DNA of 64,000 nucleotides, taken from Brevibacillus antibioticus (GTDB lineage: Bacteria; Bacillota; Bacilli; Brevibacillales; Brevibacillaceae). Below the pieces are notes generated by a model. The model was not told the DNA's origin. It did not search any database and saw only the letters and a list, made by a program, of their open reading frames with translations. Positions 1 to 26,900 of the stretch are shown here, in pieces; position 1 is the stretch's first letter, and each line of letters starts with the position of its first letter. A program made the position numbers and the translations under genes. The DNA lies in NCBI RefSeq assembly GCF_005217615.1, contig NZ_SZNK01000001.1:1445501-1509500 (forward strand). The letters run 5' to 3'.

Positions 1-81
1 GAAGAGGACGAGGAGAGCACAGTTTACGCGAAGCTGAACGAAGTGCTGGAAGGCATCGAACTCATTAAAGAAGACAAGTAA
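1..81 (+). CDS. 3' end of an unrecognised gene (partial)
   Basis: The reading frame is open from the first base and stops with TAA at 79-81, giving the last 26 residues of a protein. The tail is acidic at first and ends in a charged helix (KLNEVLEGIELIKEDK). A strong hairpin terminator follows 20 bases later, which supports this being a true gene end. Too little is present to name a family. Confidence 0.55.
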   Translation, partial: EEDEESTVYAKLNEVLEGIELIKEDK

Positions 82-100
82 TCTCGGCATGAATGAAACA

Positions 101-141
101 AGCCACTGCTGGCGTTAGAACCCAAGCAGTGGCTTTTTCTT
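101..141 (+). terminator. Rho-independent terminator
   Basis: A perfect 10-bp stem (AGCCACTGCT at 101-110 with AGCAGTGGCT at 125-134) is followed by TTTTTCTT. It ends the partial gene at the left edge. The opposite side is also T-rich on the minus strand, so it may also stop transcription of the minus-strand ORF at 150-869. Confidence 0.85.
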
Positions 142-149
142 GCGGTCGA

Positions 150-869
150 TCAGTCATTCATTTTAATAATGTTATCCTTAAGGTCTCGTACAACGAGAAG
201 GCATGTATAGTCCGTATCTTGCAGTTCCCGAACCAATGCTGAGCACTCGTCTTTGGTTAGACCTAGCTTTTCGAGACGGGTACGGAGTTCTTCGCCGCCA
301 TTGTCAAAGAAATGCGCCATGCTGTCAATATGACCGACGGCACTTTCAAAGTGGGTACTGTATTTATAAAAATTGTTTCGTTGATTAGAGTGATTTTTAT
401 CAGGATTCCATTTCAAAACCCAGATGTCATCACTGTTGTACCCGGAAGAATTTAAGGCATGAACGTCAGAAGCTAGCTCAGCATCATACTTATGGAATTT
501 GACAAACGGCTTGGTAGCACTGATCAAAAGTATTCCCCCCTTTTTGGCCTCAGGAATCGATGCCTTAGTAGGATGCCCAAAGCCAAAGAGCGAATGAATG
601 GAAATACCTGAGGCATATTTTCCTTGATAGTAGCAGGATTTACGTAGATGGGGGAAGAAATAGAGAAAGGGAAACAGATGTTTTGGTTTTTCATTTTGAC
701 CAATCTTCACCATTAGTGCTACACTAATTAATGGAATATGCTTGTCATGCACAGAACGAATGAGAAACGAGGAATACTGAGAAGAATCGGCCATCTCGCT
801 AGGGGCGAGGTGGCTTTTTTGCCCCATTTTGCTACTGGCGTTGAATACTATGGGAACCATACGGTACAA
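150..869 (-). CDS. Hypothetical protein, orphan minus-strand ORF
   Basis: I do not recognise the family. The ORF reads up to 239 residues from a TTG at 869. Internal ATGs (for example at codon 26, MADSSQ) are equally possible, and none has a clear ribosome binding site. The middle is glycine- and aromatic-rich (residues 75-110). The C-terminal third is charged and looks helical, ending DLKDNIIKMND. No signal peptide or clear membrane segment is visible. It lies between a terminator and the parE promoter, whose -10 overlaps its 5' end on the other strand. The length argues for a real or recently real gene, but the weak start leaves open a 5'-truncated remnant. Confidence 0.5.
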   Translation of the reverse strand: MYRMVPIVFNASSKMGQKSHLAPSEMADSSQYSSFLIRSVHDKHIPLISVALMVKIGQNEKPKHLFPFLYFFPHLRKSCYYQGKYASGISIHSLFGFGHPTKASIPEAKKGGILLISATKPFVKFHKYDAELASDVHALNSSGYNSDDIWVLKWNPDKNHSNQRNNFYKYSTHFESAVGHIDSMAHFFDNGGEELRTRLEKLGLTKDECSALVRELQDTDYTCLLVVRDLKDNIIKMND

Positions 870-870
870 T
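841..870 (+). promoter_or_regulatory. Candidate sigma-A promoter of parE
   Basis: TTGAAT (841-846), an 18-bp spacer and TACAAT (865-870) resemble a vegetative promoter. Transcription would start near 877, leaving a leader of about 150 nt before the preferred TTG start of parE at 1026. Confidence 0.5.
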
Positions 871-1025
871 AGCGATTAAGTGTTCGCTTTTATTAGGAAA
901 ACGTTCCTCTCATGGGGATTGAATCATCTCGGCGTTTTTCAAAAAAGGTGAATACGTCGCTAGCCATCAGTAAAAAAGGCATGATCGTTTTTCTACGTGT
1001 CCGAAGAGTAGAGGGGAGAGCGCGA

Positions 1026-2996
1026 TTGAAGGAAACAGAAACACAGCAAACATTGACGTATACGGAAGAAGATATTCAGGTCTTAGAAGGCTTGATTGCC
1101 GTTCGAAAGCGCCCTGGAATGTACATTGGCTCCACGGGTTCGCGTGGCCTGCATCATCTGCTGTGGGAAATTGTAGATAACGCCAAAGACGAGGCGCTTG
1201 CCGGCGTTAACGATAGCATCATCGTCACTTTGTACAAGGATGGCAGTGTCAGTGTAGAGGACCATGGACGCGGAATTCCAACGGGTATGCATAAGACTGG
1301 CCGACCTGTACCAGAAGTTATTTTTACGACGCTCCATGCCGGTGGGAAATTCGGCGGTGGCGGATATAAAAAAAGTGGTGGCTTGCACGGGGTAGGCTCC
1401 AGTGTCGTTGTGGCCTTGTCCAAATGGCTTGAGGTCGAGATCCACCGGGAAGGCAAAATCCATAAGCAGCGCTTTGAATATGTTGTGGATGCAAATGGAA
1501 CGGAGCATGTCGGTAAACCGGTTACCGGTCTTGAAATCACAGGGAACACCAAACGCACAGGAACAACGGTACGTTTTCTGCCGGATGACGCGGTGTTTGG
1601 CCATGCTCGCTTTGACTATGAGACGATTCGTGATCGTTTTCGTGAGACGGCATTCCTTCTGAAAAAGCTGCGCATGGTTTTGATTGACGAGCGTGGACCT
1701 GAAAAGAAACGGGAAGAGTTTTACTTCGAAGATGGCTTGAAATCATACGTTTCTTATTTGAACGAGGGGAAAAATGCGCTCCATCCGATCGTTTACTTCG
1801 AAGGGGAAAAGGACAATATCTATGTCGAGCTGGCTTTTCAGTACAATGACGGCTATGCAGAGACACTCGTGTCCTATGTCAACTCGATTGTAACAACGGA
1901 CGGCGGAACACATGTCACGGGCTTCCGCAACGGTACGACCCGGATCTTTAACGAATTTGCCCGGAAAAAAGGGTACTTGAAAGAAAAGGACCCGAACTTG
2001 ACTGGAAACGATTTGCGGGAAGGTTTCCTCGGTGTATTGTCATTGCAAATGGCTGACGTCCAGTTTGAGTCCCAAACAAAAGACAAGCTGGGGAACGAAG
2101 AAGCACGGGCAATCGTAGAACAGATTGTTTCGGAAAAGCTAGGCTTCTTCCTCGAGGAAAATCCGGAAATAGGCAAGCTGCTGATTGACAAGGCATTGCG
2201 TTCTGCTGAGATTCGCGAAGAGCTGCGCAAACAACGCGAAGCCCTACGCGGCGACAAGAAAGGCAAAACCGCGAAAAAGCGCAAATCGATTTCGGAAAAG
2301 TTTACTCCACCGCAATACAGAGACTCCAAGCGCAATGAGCTCTTCCTCGTCGAGGGGGATTCCGCAGGTGGATCTGCAAAACAGGCGCGTAATTCAGAGT
2401 TCCAAGCCTTGTTCAGCCTGCGCGGGAAGCCGTTGAACACGGAAAAAGCGAAGCTTTCCGAAGTATTGGCGAATGAAGAGTTCCGCACGATTCTAGAGGT
2501 GCTCGAAACTGATATTGGCGAAGAGTTTTCCATCGAAAACTGTGCTTTTGACAAAGTGATTATCATGTCCGATGCGGACGTTGACGGCTCGCACATTCAA
2601 ACACTGCTCTTAACCTTCTTCTTCCGCTACATGCGCCCAATGATTGCAGCTGGTCACTTGTATATTGCCCAACCGCCTTTGTATCAGGTGAAAAAGCAGA
2701 GCAAGGGCAAGCAGACAGAGGCGATGTACTGCTGGAGTGATTACGAGCTGGAACAGGCGTTGAAAAAGGTAGGACGCAATGCTGAAGTGCAGCGCTATAA
2801 AGGTTTAGGTGAGATGAACGCCGATCAGCTCTGGGAAACAACCATGGATCCTGAGACGCGCAAGCTCATAAAGGTTGAACTAGAAGACCTCGCTCACTGT
2901 GAGAAGCTGGTAACCGTTTTGATGGGTGACAAAGTCCCACCACGACGTGAGTGGATCGAGAACCACGTCACCTTTGAAGTGGGGGAGGATGAATAA
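1026..2996 (+). CDS. parE: DNA topoisomerase IV subunit B (ParE)
   Basis: ATPase subunit of topoisomerase IV, the type IIA enzyme that decatenates daughter chromosomes with ParC. The N-terminal GHKL ATPase domain shows RKRPGMYIG, the [10 protein letters not shown] helix and [14 protein letters not shown]. The TOPRIM region shows [14 protein letters not shown] and DADVDGSH, which bind Mg. The C-terminal PxRREWIE tail is typical. I prefer the TTG at 1026, preceded by GAGGGGAG with 7-nt spacing, giving 656 residues, close to the usual length. An upstream in-frame ATG at 912 would add 38 residues but has a weak ribosome binding site. The gene lies 2 bp from parC. Pairing with ParC, and the lack of dnaA-region genes nearby, favours ParE over GyrB. 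Confidence 0.95.
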   Translation: MKETETQQTLTYTEEDIQVLEGLIAVRKRPGMYIGSTGSRGLHHLLWEIVDNAKDEALAGVNDSIIVTLYKDGSVSVEDHGRGIPTGMHKTGRPVPEVIFTTLHAGGKFGGGGYKKSGGLHGVGSSVVVALSKWLEVEIHREGKIHKQRFEYVVDANGTEHVGKPVTGLEITGNTKRTGTTVRFLPDDAVFGHARFDYETIRDRFRETAFLLKKLRMVLIDERGPEKKREEFYFEDGLKSYVSYLNEGKNALHPIVYFEGEKDNIYVELAFQYNDGYAETLVSYVNSIVTTDGGTHVTGFRNGTTRIFNEFARKKGYLKEKDPNLTGNDLREGFLGVLSLQMADVQFESQTKDKLGNEEARAIVEQIVSEKLGFFLEENPEIGKLLIDKALRSAEIREELRKQREALRGDKKGKTAKKRKSISEKFTPPQYRDSKRNELFLVEGDSAGGSAKQARNSEFQALFSLRGKPLNTEKAKLSEVLANEEFRTILEVLETDIGEEFSIENCAFDKVIIMSDADVDGSHIQTLLLTFFFRYMRPMIAAGHLYIAQPPLYQVKKQSKGKQTEAMYCWSDYELEQALKKVGRNAEVQRYKGLGEMNADQLWETTMDPETRKLIKVELEDLAHCEKLVTVLMGDKVPPRREWIENHVTFEVGEDE

Positions 2997-2998
2997 GC

Positions 2999-5491
2999 AT
3001 GCTGTCCAATCAAATTATTAAACAGAGCTTCGCGGAGATTATGGGAAAGCGCTTCGGGGACTATGCCAACTTGGTTATTCTCTCACGCGCGATCCCGGAT
3101 GCTCGCGATGGACTAAAACCGGTACAGCGTCGTATTTTGTATGCCATGTACCAAGAAGGCAACACGAACGATAAGCCATACCGGAAATCAGCGAAAACGG
3201 TCGGGTACGTGATGGGTACCTATCACCCGCATGGTGACTCGGCGATTTACGAAACGATGGTGCGGATGGCGCAATGGTGGAAAATGCGACAGGTGCTCAT
3301 TCAAGGTCATGGAAACTTTGGTAGCTTGGACGCAGACCCACCAGCTGCTATGCGTTATACCGAATCCAGACTGTCGGCATTGGCCAATGAGCTTTTGCGC
3401 GACATTGAAAAGGATACGGTTACATTTATCCCGAACTATGACAACTCCGCACAACAACCGGCAGTATTGCCTTCACGGTTCCCTAACCTTCTTGTGAATG
3501 GTGCTGCCGGGATTGCGGTTGGTTTTGCAACTGACATCCCTACTCACAATTTGGGAGAAGTCATCGATGCGGCTGTTGCACAGATGAAGAACCCGAATAT
3601 CTCGTTGGATGAGCTGATGCAGCACGTCAAAGGTCCAGATTTTCCGACAGGCGGTATTGTTCAAGGGCTGTCCGGAATTCGCAAGGCGTTTGAGACAGGC
3701 CGTGGACAATTCATCATTCGCGGGAAGACCCATGTAGAGGAGCCAAAAGGCGGCAAGATCAAAAAAATCGTCGTTTCCGAAATCCCTTACGAAGTGGTCA
3801 AGTCGAAGCTCGTCGGCCAAATTGATGAGCTCGTGATGGACCGCAAAATCGAGGGGGCTCTGGCGGTTCGCGATGAAACGGGTCGCAAAGAGGCCGAGCA
3901 GAAAAAAGTCCGTATCGTAGTGGATATTCGCAAGGAAGCGGATGAGCAGGCGATTCTCAACTACCTGTACAAAAATACAGATCTGCAAATCTATTACAAT
4001 TACAACATGAACGTGATTCATGAGGGGACCATCCGCCAGATGGGGCTCAAGGCTTTGTTAGGTGCGTATATCGACCACCAAAAAGAAGTCGTCACGAATC
4101 GCTGCCTATATGATCTGAATCGAAAGCAAAGCCGCGAGCATATTGTAGAAGGATTGATTCGCGCGAAGTCCATTTTGCGTCAGATCGTCGATACGATTAT
4201 GGATTCGGAAGACCGTGCAGATGCCAAGAAAAACATCATGGAGAAATACGGCTTTACTGAAAACCAAGCAGATGCGATTTTGAGCATTCAGCTCGCTTCT
4301 TTGACACGTTTGGATATTGTCAAGCTGGAAAAAGAATTGGCTACTTTGGCAAAAGAAATCGAGGAATTGAAATCGATTTTGGCAAGCGAGAAAAAGCTGA
4401 TTCAAGTCATTACAGGCGAGCTAAACGAGATTAAGAAAAAATACGCAGAAGAGCGCCTGACCGAAATCCAGGGTGAGATCGAGGAAATCAAAATCGATAT
4501 TGCCATGCAAATCAATGCAGAGGATTGCATCGTAACCCTCACAAACGAAGGATATATCAAGCGGACGAGCCCGCGTTCCTTCAAATCAGTGGGGGGAACG
4601 CTGGAGACATGTGGGGTAAAAGAGGGAGACCGTGTCCGCTATTTCATGGAGACGAATACCTCTCACACTGCTCTCTTCTTTACCCAGGATGGTAAATATT
4701 TCGCTACTCTTGTCAACGCCTTCCCGGACGATAAGTGGAAGGATATCGGTTCGGCCCTCGTCAACATCATCCCGCTGGAGAAGAATCAGCGGATCGTTGG
4801 CTTTACGATCGTAGAAAACTTCAAACAACCGCTGTATGTATACCATGTCAGTAAAAATGGTTTGATGAAAAAGACGGCGTTGTCCGAATACGAAACGAAT
4901 CGTTCCAGTGCGTTGGTAGCTGCGAAGCTGAAAGCCGACAATGACGAGTTTGTGAATGTATTTGTGGCGGACGAAGCCGGGGCGATACTCGGTGCGACAA
5001 AAGATGGCATGGGCATTCGATTCCAACGCAGTGAAGTCAGCGCAACGGGTAGAGCGTCGAGCGGGGTAAAAGCAATCGTGCTTGCTTCTGGCGACGGTGT
5101 CATCACGATGCTTCCGATTGAGGAAGACGATTCTCGTGCCTTTAGCTTGTTAACGGCTGAAGGGGTTGTAAAGCGTACTGCCATTGCTGCGATCCCACTC
5201 CAGGCTCGTGCAGGCAAAGGCGTACAGTTGATTCGTAAACGAAAAAATAATCCGCATGAGCTTGTTGCGACGTTTATCGAGGAAACGGTTTATGCCTGGA
5301 CGTCTCAGAACGAATGGTCCCTTGTCGAGACTGAGCAAGTGATTGTCAACGAACAAGGTGGCATCGGTAGACTACTGGTGGAGGATGGAGTAAAAGCAGT
5401 TGCTTTTGAAACTATTTTGCCGACAGATTCACCGAAGGACGAAGCGAGTGCAAAAGGCTCAGGAGACGGAGCTGGCACAGCGGGACAATAG
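2999..5491 (+). CDS. parC: DNA topoisomerase IV subunit A (ParC)
   Basis: DNA breakage-reunion subunit of topoisomerase IV, 830 residues. The N-terminal winged-helix/tower domain carries [10 protein letters not shown] with the catalytic Tyr at residue 120. The quinolone-determining helix reads [10 protein letters not shown] with the usual Ser and Glu, so no resistance change is seen there. A coiled coil with the C-gate lies around residues 380-490. The C-terminal beta-pinwheel covers about 500-800 with repeated blades such as GEGVVKRT and [12 protein letters not shown]. The ATG follows GGGGGAGG and lies 2 bp after parE, so the genes are co-transcribed and probably translationally coupled. The tail ([16 protein letters not shown]) is low in complexity. 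Confidence 0.95.
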   Translation: MLSNQIIKQSFAEIMGKRFGDYANLVILSRAIPDARDGLKPVQRRILYAMYQEGNTNDKPYRKSAKTVGYVMGTYHPHGDSAIYETMVRMAQWWKMRQVLIQGHGNFGSLDADPPAAMRYTESRLSALANELLRDIEKDTVTFIPNYDNSAQQPAVLPSRFPNLLVNGAAGIAVGFATDIPTHNLGEVIDAAVAQMKNPNISLDELMQHVKGPDFPTGGIVQGLSGIRKAFETGRGQFIIRGKTHVEEPKGGKIKKIVVSEIPYEVVKSKLVGQIDELVMDRKIEGALAVRDETGRKEAEQKKVRIVVDIRKEADEQAILNYLYKNTDLQIYYNYNMNVIHEGTIRQMGLKALLGAYIDHQKEVVTNRCLYDLNRKQSREHIVEGLIRAKSILRQIVDTIMDSEDRADAKKNIMEKYGFTENQADAILSIQLASLTRLDIVKLEKELATLAKEIEELKSILASEKKLIQVITGELNEIKKKYAEERLTEIQGEIEEIKIDIAMQINAEDCIVTLTNEGYIKRTSPRSFKSVGGTLETCGVKEGDRVRYFMETNTSHTALFFTQDGKYFATLVNAFPDDKWKDIGSALVNIIPLEKNQRIVGFTIVENFKQPLYVYHVSKNGLMKKTALSEYETNRSSALVAAKLKADNDEFVNVFVADEAGAILGATKDGMGIRFQRSEVSATGRASSGVKAIVLASGDGVITMLPIEEDDSRAFSLLTAEGVVKRTAIAAIPLQARAGKGVQLIRKRKNNPHELVATFIEETVYAWTSQNEWSLVETEQVIVNEQGGIGRLLVEDGVKAVAFETILPTDSPKDEASAKGSGDGAGTAGQ

Positions 5492-5555
5492 AAAATACCG
5501 AATGTCTAGGCTAGCCTGTTCAATGGAGATCGTGAATAAAAGGAATGATGAATAG

Positions 5556-5876
5556 ATGGCGTTTGAAGCCTTTGTTTCACCGCTAAGCTGGCAGCAGGTT
5601 TCTCTGCTCCTCGATACTGTGCAATATTTCGAAGACGCGCCGAAACTGCTCTCTCTTCCACAAGAGCAAGGAGCAAGTGTGCCTGTGCCGATTACGTCAG
5701 ACACATTGAAGTCGATGCTTGATTGTCTGGACCAAGAGGAAGCCTTTAGCCGCAAAGCTTTTTCATTGAGATGGGAAACAACTGAGGACAAAGAGAGTGG
5801 CTTTCTCGTTGTCGAGCTCCCGAATGGAGACATTGTGAGACAGCCAGCCGTTCTATCTGCTTTTTCTCCAGTTTAA
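5556..5876 (+). CDS. Small hypothetical protein
   Basis: A 106-residue protein of unknown family, with start ATG preceded by AAAGGAATGATG. It opens with MAFEAFVSPLSWQQVSLLL and is a mix of predicted helices with a short beta-like stretch (GFLVVELPNGDIVRQPAV) near the C terminus. No membrane segment or metal motif is visible. It lies 64 bp after parC in the same direction and ends just before a terminator, so it may be the last gene of the parE-parC transcript. The opposite-strand ORF here lacks a ribosome binding site and is judged a shadow. Confidence 0.65.
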   Translation: MAFEAFVSPLSWQQVSLLLDTVQYFEDAPKLLSLPQEQGASVPVPITSDTLKSMLDCLDQEEAFSRKAFSLRWETTEDKESGFLVVELPNGDIVRQPAVLSAFSPV

Positions 5877-5881
5877 CAAAG

Positions 5882-5947
5882 AAACGCTTTGGTGACGCGC
5901 TTGCATTCATGACAGGATGTGAGCCGATTAGCCAAAGCGTTTTTTTG
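5882..5947 (+). terminator. Rho-independent terminator, long loop
   Basis: The arm AAACGCTTTGG (from 5882) pairs with CCAAAGCGTTT (5932-5942), followed by a T run to 5946. The loop is unusually long, about 37 nt. It ends the parE-parC-hypothetical transcript. Confidence 0.7.
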
Positions 5948-5959
5948 CATACAAAAAGA

Positions 5960-5989
5960 TTGCCAGCGAATTGGAATATGTGATACAGT
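5960..5989 (+). promoter_or_regulatory. Candidate promoter of the nitroreductase gene
   Basis: TTGCCA (5960-5965), an 18-bp spacer ending TGA, and TACAGT (5984-5989). The TGn before the -10 suggests an extended -10 promoter. The palindrome at 6017-6031 lies just downstream of the expected start site. Confidence 0.4.
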
Positions 5990-6016
5990 TTGAACACGAG
6001 TTGTTTCGTAATAAAG

Positions 6017-6031
6017 TTAGTAACTTACTAA
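6017..6031. promoter_or_regulatory. Palindromic operator before the nitroreductase
   Basis: TTAGTAACTTACTAA is a perfect 15-bp palindrome (7-bp arms around a C) placed between the candidate promoter and the ribosome binding site. The arms resemble the TTACTA/TAGTAA half-sites bound by HxlR/DUF24-type redox-sensing repressors of nitroreductase genes in Bacillus. The regulator is not encoded nearby. Confidence 0.5.
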
Positions 6032-6062
6032 AATGGCATACTTACCACTGGAGGATGGAATC

Positions 6063-6710
6063 ATGGAACAAGTCATCGATCAAAAGGCTTTTATGGACGT
6101 CATTCGGGAGCGTCGTTCCGTACGTCATTACGATCCAACAGCAAAAATCTCGCGGGATGAACTAAAGGAAATGCTGGAGGAAGCGACCTTGGCACCTTCC
6201 AGCTCTAACCTCCAGCCATGGCGGTTTTTGATAATCGATGAACAGCCATTGAAAGAGAAGCTGCTCCCCATCGCATTTAACCAAAAGCAGGTGGTAGAGT
6301 CTGCCGCGATCATTGCAGTCCTGGCTGATTATGAGGGCTACAAGCAAGCCGGGAGCATTTACAAAAAAGCGGTAGAAGCAGGCTACATGACAGAGGAAGT
6401 AAAAGCTACACTCATCGACAATATTAACAAGCGTTATGAGAATCGGGATCGAGCCATCATCAAGGAAATTGCTTTGGTAGACGGAGGTCTCGTCTCGATG
6501 CAATTAATGCTCGTTGCCAAGGCAAGAGGGTATGACACGGTGCCAATGGGAGGCTATAACAGCGAGAAATTCAAGGAAGCTTTTCAAATCCCAGATCAAT
6601 ATGAAACAGTCATGTTGATTGCAGTCGGCAAAGCGGCAGAGCCTGGTCACCCGACGACTCGCCTGGATGTAGAAGAGATTACGTTCTGGAATGAGATGCC
6701 GAGTAAATAA
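6063..6710 (+). CDS. Nitroreductase family protein
   Basis: FMN-dependent NAD(P)H oxidoreductase of the nitroreductase superfamily, 215 residues, cytosolic and probably dimeric. RERRSVRHYDP near the N terminus and APSSSNLQPWRFLII form the phosphate and flavin site. The C-terminal GxxGYDTVPMGGY and LIAVGKAA segments are typical. I chose ATG 6063 because GGAGG at 6050-6054 sits 8 nt upstream; the longer form from 6033 has no such site. Substrates may be quinones, nitro compounds or reactive electrophiles. The gene stands alone behind a palindromic operator, as expected for an inducible detoxification enzyme. The exact substrate cannot be read from sequence. Confidence 0.9.
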   Translation: MEQVIDQKAFMDVIRERRSVRHYDPTAKISRDELKEMLEEATLAPSSSNLQPWRFLIIDEQPLKEKLLPIAFNQKQVVESAAIIAVLADYEGYKQAGSIYKKAVEAGYMTEEVKATLIDNINKRYENRDRAIIKEIALVDGGLVSMQLMLVAKARGYDTVPMGGYNSEKFKEAFQIPDQYETVMLIAVGKAAEPGHPTTRLDVEEITFWNEMPSK

Positions 6711-6727
6711 GCGTGGAGAATGGGAAT

Positions 6728-6769
6728 AGCCTTGGCCTGATCTGATTTTTGGGCCTGGGCTTTTTTTCG
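6728..6769 (+). terminator. Rho-independent terminator
   Basis: AGCC-TT-GGCC (6728-6737) pairs with GGCC-TG-GGCT (6752-6761) around a small internal loop and is followed by seven Ts. It ends the nitroreductase transcript. Confidence 0.65.
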
Positions 6770-6883
6770 TTTGCACGCTTCGGAGGGACAGACATGCTGG
6801 CAATCAGGTGAAAGGGGGCGTACAATAGGGAGACATGACAGTAACGAAAGAGAAGCCGCAGACGAACGAAAGAAGGGTGTAGG

Positions 6884-7564
6884 ATGAAAAGATTGTTGGC
6901 AATCAGCGATATTCATGGGGAATTGGAGAAACTGGAATCGTTGATGGAGCAAATTCAGTACGATCCACAAAACGATCAATTGATCCTGCTAGGTGATTAT
7001 ATAGACCGTGGACCAGAGTCGAAGGGGGTCGTCGAAAAGGTAAAACAGCTCCATGCACAAGGGGCAATTGTGTTGATGGGCAACCATGATCATATGATGG
7101 TTAAATCATTCGAGCAAGACCCTGTCTTTATCGAACGATGGTTCCGAAACGGCGCACAAAAGACGTTGGCGAGCTATGGTCATGTAGCAGCAGATACCGA
7201 GTCTGGCGCACCGGAGGCATTGGAAATCACCTCTTCAGTCAAAGAGCATTTGGAATTTTTGGCTGGCTTGGACTGTTATTATGAAACGGATGATTATATT
7301 TTTGTTCACGGGGGTGTACATCCCGAGACTCCGGTCGCAGAGTCTGACCCGTACCTGCTGATGTGGATACGTGAAGAGTTCCATAAAGGCTACCAGGGTG
7401 AGAAGACCGTTGTCTTTGGTCACACGCCAACCAGTTATTTGCACGGTAAACATGATGTGTTTTACGGAGAAAATAAAATCATCGGCATTGACGGAGGTGC
7501 CGTATATGGCGGCCGTCTGCATTGCTTGGAGCTTCCCAGCCGAAAGGTTTACTCGGTAGAGTAA
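6884..7564 (+). CDS. Metallophosphoesterase, PP2A/ApaH-like serine/threonine phosphatase
   Basis: A 226-residue calcineurin-like phosphoesterase. The metal-binding motifs are in order: SDIHGE (residues 8-13), GDYIDRGP (37-44), GNHD (66-69), and FVHGG and FGHTPT further on. This matches the bacterial PrpE/PP1-type serine/threonine phosphatases and the ApaH-type dinucleoside-polyphosphate hydrolases, which sequence motifs alone do not separate. The protein is soluble, and the start ATG follows AAGGGTGTAGG. The gene is monocistronic and ends in a strong terminator. Candidate substrates are phosphoproteins or Ap4A. Confidence 0.85.
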   Translation: MKRLLAISDIHGELEKLESLMEQIQYDPQNDQLILLGDYIDRGPESKGVVEKVKQLHAQGAIVLMGNHDHMMVKSFEQDPVFIERWFRNGAQKTLASYGHVAADTESGAPEALEITSSVKEHLEFLAGLDCYYETDDYIFVHGGVHPETPVAESDPYLLMWIREEFHKGYQGEKTVVFGHTPTSYLHGKHDVFYGENKIIGIDGGAVYGGRLHCLELPSRKVYSVE

Positions 7565-7576
7565 TAGAACAAAAAC

Positions 7577-7625
7577 AAAAGGCTTTCACTTCTCTTTAGA
7601 AAGAGCGGGTGAAAGCCTTTTTTGA

Positions 7626-7626
<1 letters not shown>
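7577..7626 (+). terminator. Rho-independent terminator
   Basis: AAAAGGCTTTCAC (7578-7590 region) pairs with GTGAAAGCCTTTT (7609-7621), followed by TTTTT. It isolates the phosphatase gene from the NRPS leader. Confidence 0.85.
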
Positions 7627-23901
<16,275 letters not shown>

Positions 23902-23917
23902 TAGATGGTGATGAGGT

Positions 23918-26900
23918 TTGAATGGTGTTCAAATTAAAAATATATACCGCTTGACACCTATGCAAGAAGGCATGTTATATCACTTTATCCTTCATCCTGA
24001 ATCAGAGGTTCACTTCGAACAAACGGTGATTACGATGGAGGAGTCGTTGCGACTTGATCTCCTGGATCAGAGCTTTCGCGACCTCGTCGAAAGATTCGAT
24101 ATCCTGCGAACAGTCTTTCACTATAAAGATAGTAAAAAGCCGCTGCAAATCGTGTTGAAGCAAAGAGAAGCAGCTATTCAGATCGAGGACATCTCTGATC
24201 TGACTCAGGATGAACAAGAAGTATTTGTCGAGCAATTTCTTGTAAGGGATCGGGGCAAGAGATTTGATCTGGAAAAAGATCTGTTGTTTCGGATGACTGT
24301 AATGAAATTGAGTGAATCGAAATACAAGATGGTGTGGAGCTTCCACCATATTATTATGGATGGCTGGTGCTTGGGGATTGTCGCAAAAGACTTTTTCCAT
24401 ATCTATCGCTCGTATCTTCAAAATAAGAAGGCTGAGCTGGCTCCACCGTATTCCTTCAGTAGCTATGTCACTTGGCTTGGTAAGCAAAATAAACAAGAAG
24501 GACTCTCGTTCTGGCGAGATAGTCTGGATGGATTTGATCAGCAATCTCCTTTACCGGTTGAATATATTTCAACCGGTAAAGGGTACCAACGAGAAGCGAT
24601 CGTGTTCCGCATTGATCGGGAAACGACTGCCCGTTTGGAGCAAATAGCGAGATCAAATGATGTGACACTGAGCATCGTCTTTCATTCGCTTTGGGGATTG
24701 TTGCTGCAACGATACAACTATGCCAATGATATTGTCTTCGGATCAGTCGTTTCAGGCCGTCCCTCTGAGCTCGTTGGCGTAGAAGAAATGGTTGGGCTGT
24801 TTGTCAATACGATTCCCATGCGGATTCGCAGTGAAGGCAAAGAGACATTTTCAGAGTTGCTTCGGCAGGTGCAGCAATTCTTCACAGCCACAAGCAGCTA
24901 TCAATACATGTCTTTGGCGGATATTCAGTCCGAAACCGCATTAAAACAAAACCTTATTCAGCATCTCTTGGTCTTTGAAAACTATCCATTGACGGAGGAG
25001 GCATCCGGCGAAGATGGAAAAGGCGGTTTATTCGGAATCACGGATGTCCAAGGATATGAGCAAACCAGTTACGACTTTAACTTGTGCATGATTCCTGGAA
25101 AGGAATTAGAAATTCACTTTATTTATAATGCACTTGCCTACAGCGATGCCTATCTGCAAAAAGTACGAGCGCATTTGAATCAGTTGATTCAAAGTGTCGT
25201 CCGCAATCCCGACCAGCCGATTGCAACAATGCAAATGGTCACGGACGAGGAGCAGGCTCTCATTCTGCAACAATGGAATGACACGGATATGCTGGTTGAT
25301 CAAACATTAACCATTGACCAGCTATTTAAGGAACAGGTCAAACAGGGACCGCATCACATTGCCGTGGTTGATCAGGAAAGCACCTACACGTACCAGGAAT
25401 TAGATGACAAATCCGATGCACTTGCCCACGTGCTGCGTGAGAAAGGGGTAAAACCAGGCAGCATTGTTGGTGTGATGGTGGAGCGCTCTACCGTTTACAG
25501 CCTTGCCATCTTGGCCGTTTTAAAAGCGGGCGGTGCCTTTCTCCCCATTAGCACAGACCATCCAAGCGAACGGATCGGCTATATGATCGAAGATAGCGGG
25601 GCCAGCATTGTTTTGGTCCATGATCCGACTGCAGTGGATGCAGAGCGTATTCTCTCCGCAACAATGTTGATCAATCTTGATGATAGGAGCATATACACCG
25701 ACGTTACACCTGATGTACAGACCCTTCATCGTTCTAGTGACCTGGCCTACGTCATTTATACCTCCGGGTCAACGGGGAAGCCAAAGGGGGTAAGGCTGCA
25801 CCACGTCGGAATCGCCAACCTCCAGCAGTTTTTCATCAACGATCTCGGTATCACTAAAAATGACAAGGTGTTGCAGTTTGCCAGCATCTCCTTCGATGCC
25901 TCTGTCTGGGAGTTTACGATGGGGGTATTGACGGGGGCGAGATTGGTCATTGTTTCAAAGGATGTCGTACTCGATCCGCAGGCTTTCAGTGAGTATTTAC
26001 TGCGGCATGAAGTAACGGTCGCGACGCTCCCGCCTACCTTTGTGACGTATTTGGAGCCGGAAAATTTCCCGAAATTGAAAACGTTAATCACCGCAGGTTC
26101 CGCAGCAAACTGGGAGCTCGTCCATAAATGGAGCGCCCATTGCCGATACATCAATGCATACGGTCCAACCGAAACAACGATTTGTGCAACGACTTGGACG
26201 TATGAAGGACATGAGGAGCTGCCGCAGCAAGTGCCAATCGGAAAGCCCATTGCCAACACAAAAGTATACGTGCTGGATGCGCATGGTCATTTGCAGCCCC
26301 AGGGAATTCCAGGTGAGTTGGCAATCGCGGGCATTAGCGTCGCTGATGGCTACATCAATCGCGAGGAATTGACGAACGAGAAATTTGTGGCAGATCCGTT
26401 TACTTCCGGTTCAAGGCTCTACAAGACGGGAGATATGGTGAAATGGCTTGCGGATGGAAGTCTGGAATATTTGGGGCGAATGGACAACCAGGTCAAGATA
26501 CGCGGTTTCCGTATCGAGCTTGATGAGGTTGAAAACGTGATCCAATCCCAGACAGGAGTGAAGGAAGCGGTGGTGTTGGCCAAAAAAGAGCAGGGAGGAG
26601 AAGCCAACCTGATTGCTTATCTGGTCTGGGAGCAGCCTGAGTGGAATAGAGATTTGCGTCAGGAGCTTTTGGCCACTCTTCCAGCCTATATGGTACCAAC
26701 GTATATCCACATCCTTGAGAGAATGCCAGTAACGCCAAACGGAAAAATAGATCGGAGGGCATTACCTGAGCCTGTCATGATCCGGGAGGCAAATAAGCAA
26801 CTGAATCCACCTGTTACAGAGCAGGAGATGAAGCTGGCGGAAATCTGGAAAGAAGTACTCGACCTCCAGGAAATTAGTGTGGATGACCATTTTTATGATC

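Noticed and set aside
912..1025. ATG at 912 as the parE start
   Set aside because: It adds 38 residues not typical of ParE and has a weak ribosome binding site; TTG 1026 has a strong one and gives the usual length.
5459..5833. Minus-strand ORF opposite the 106-residue gene
   Set aside because: The plus-strand ORF has a ribosome binding site and follows parC; the minus ORF has neither context nor signal.
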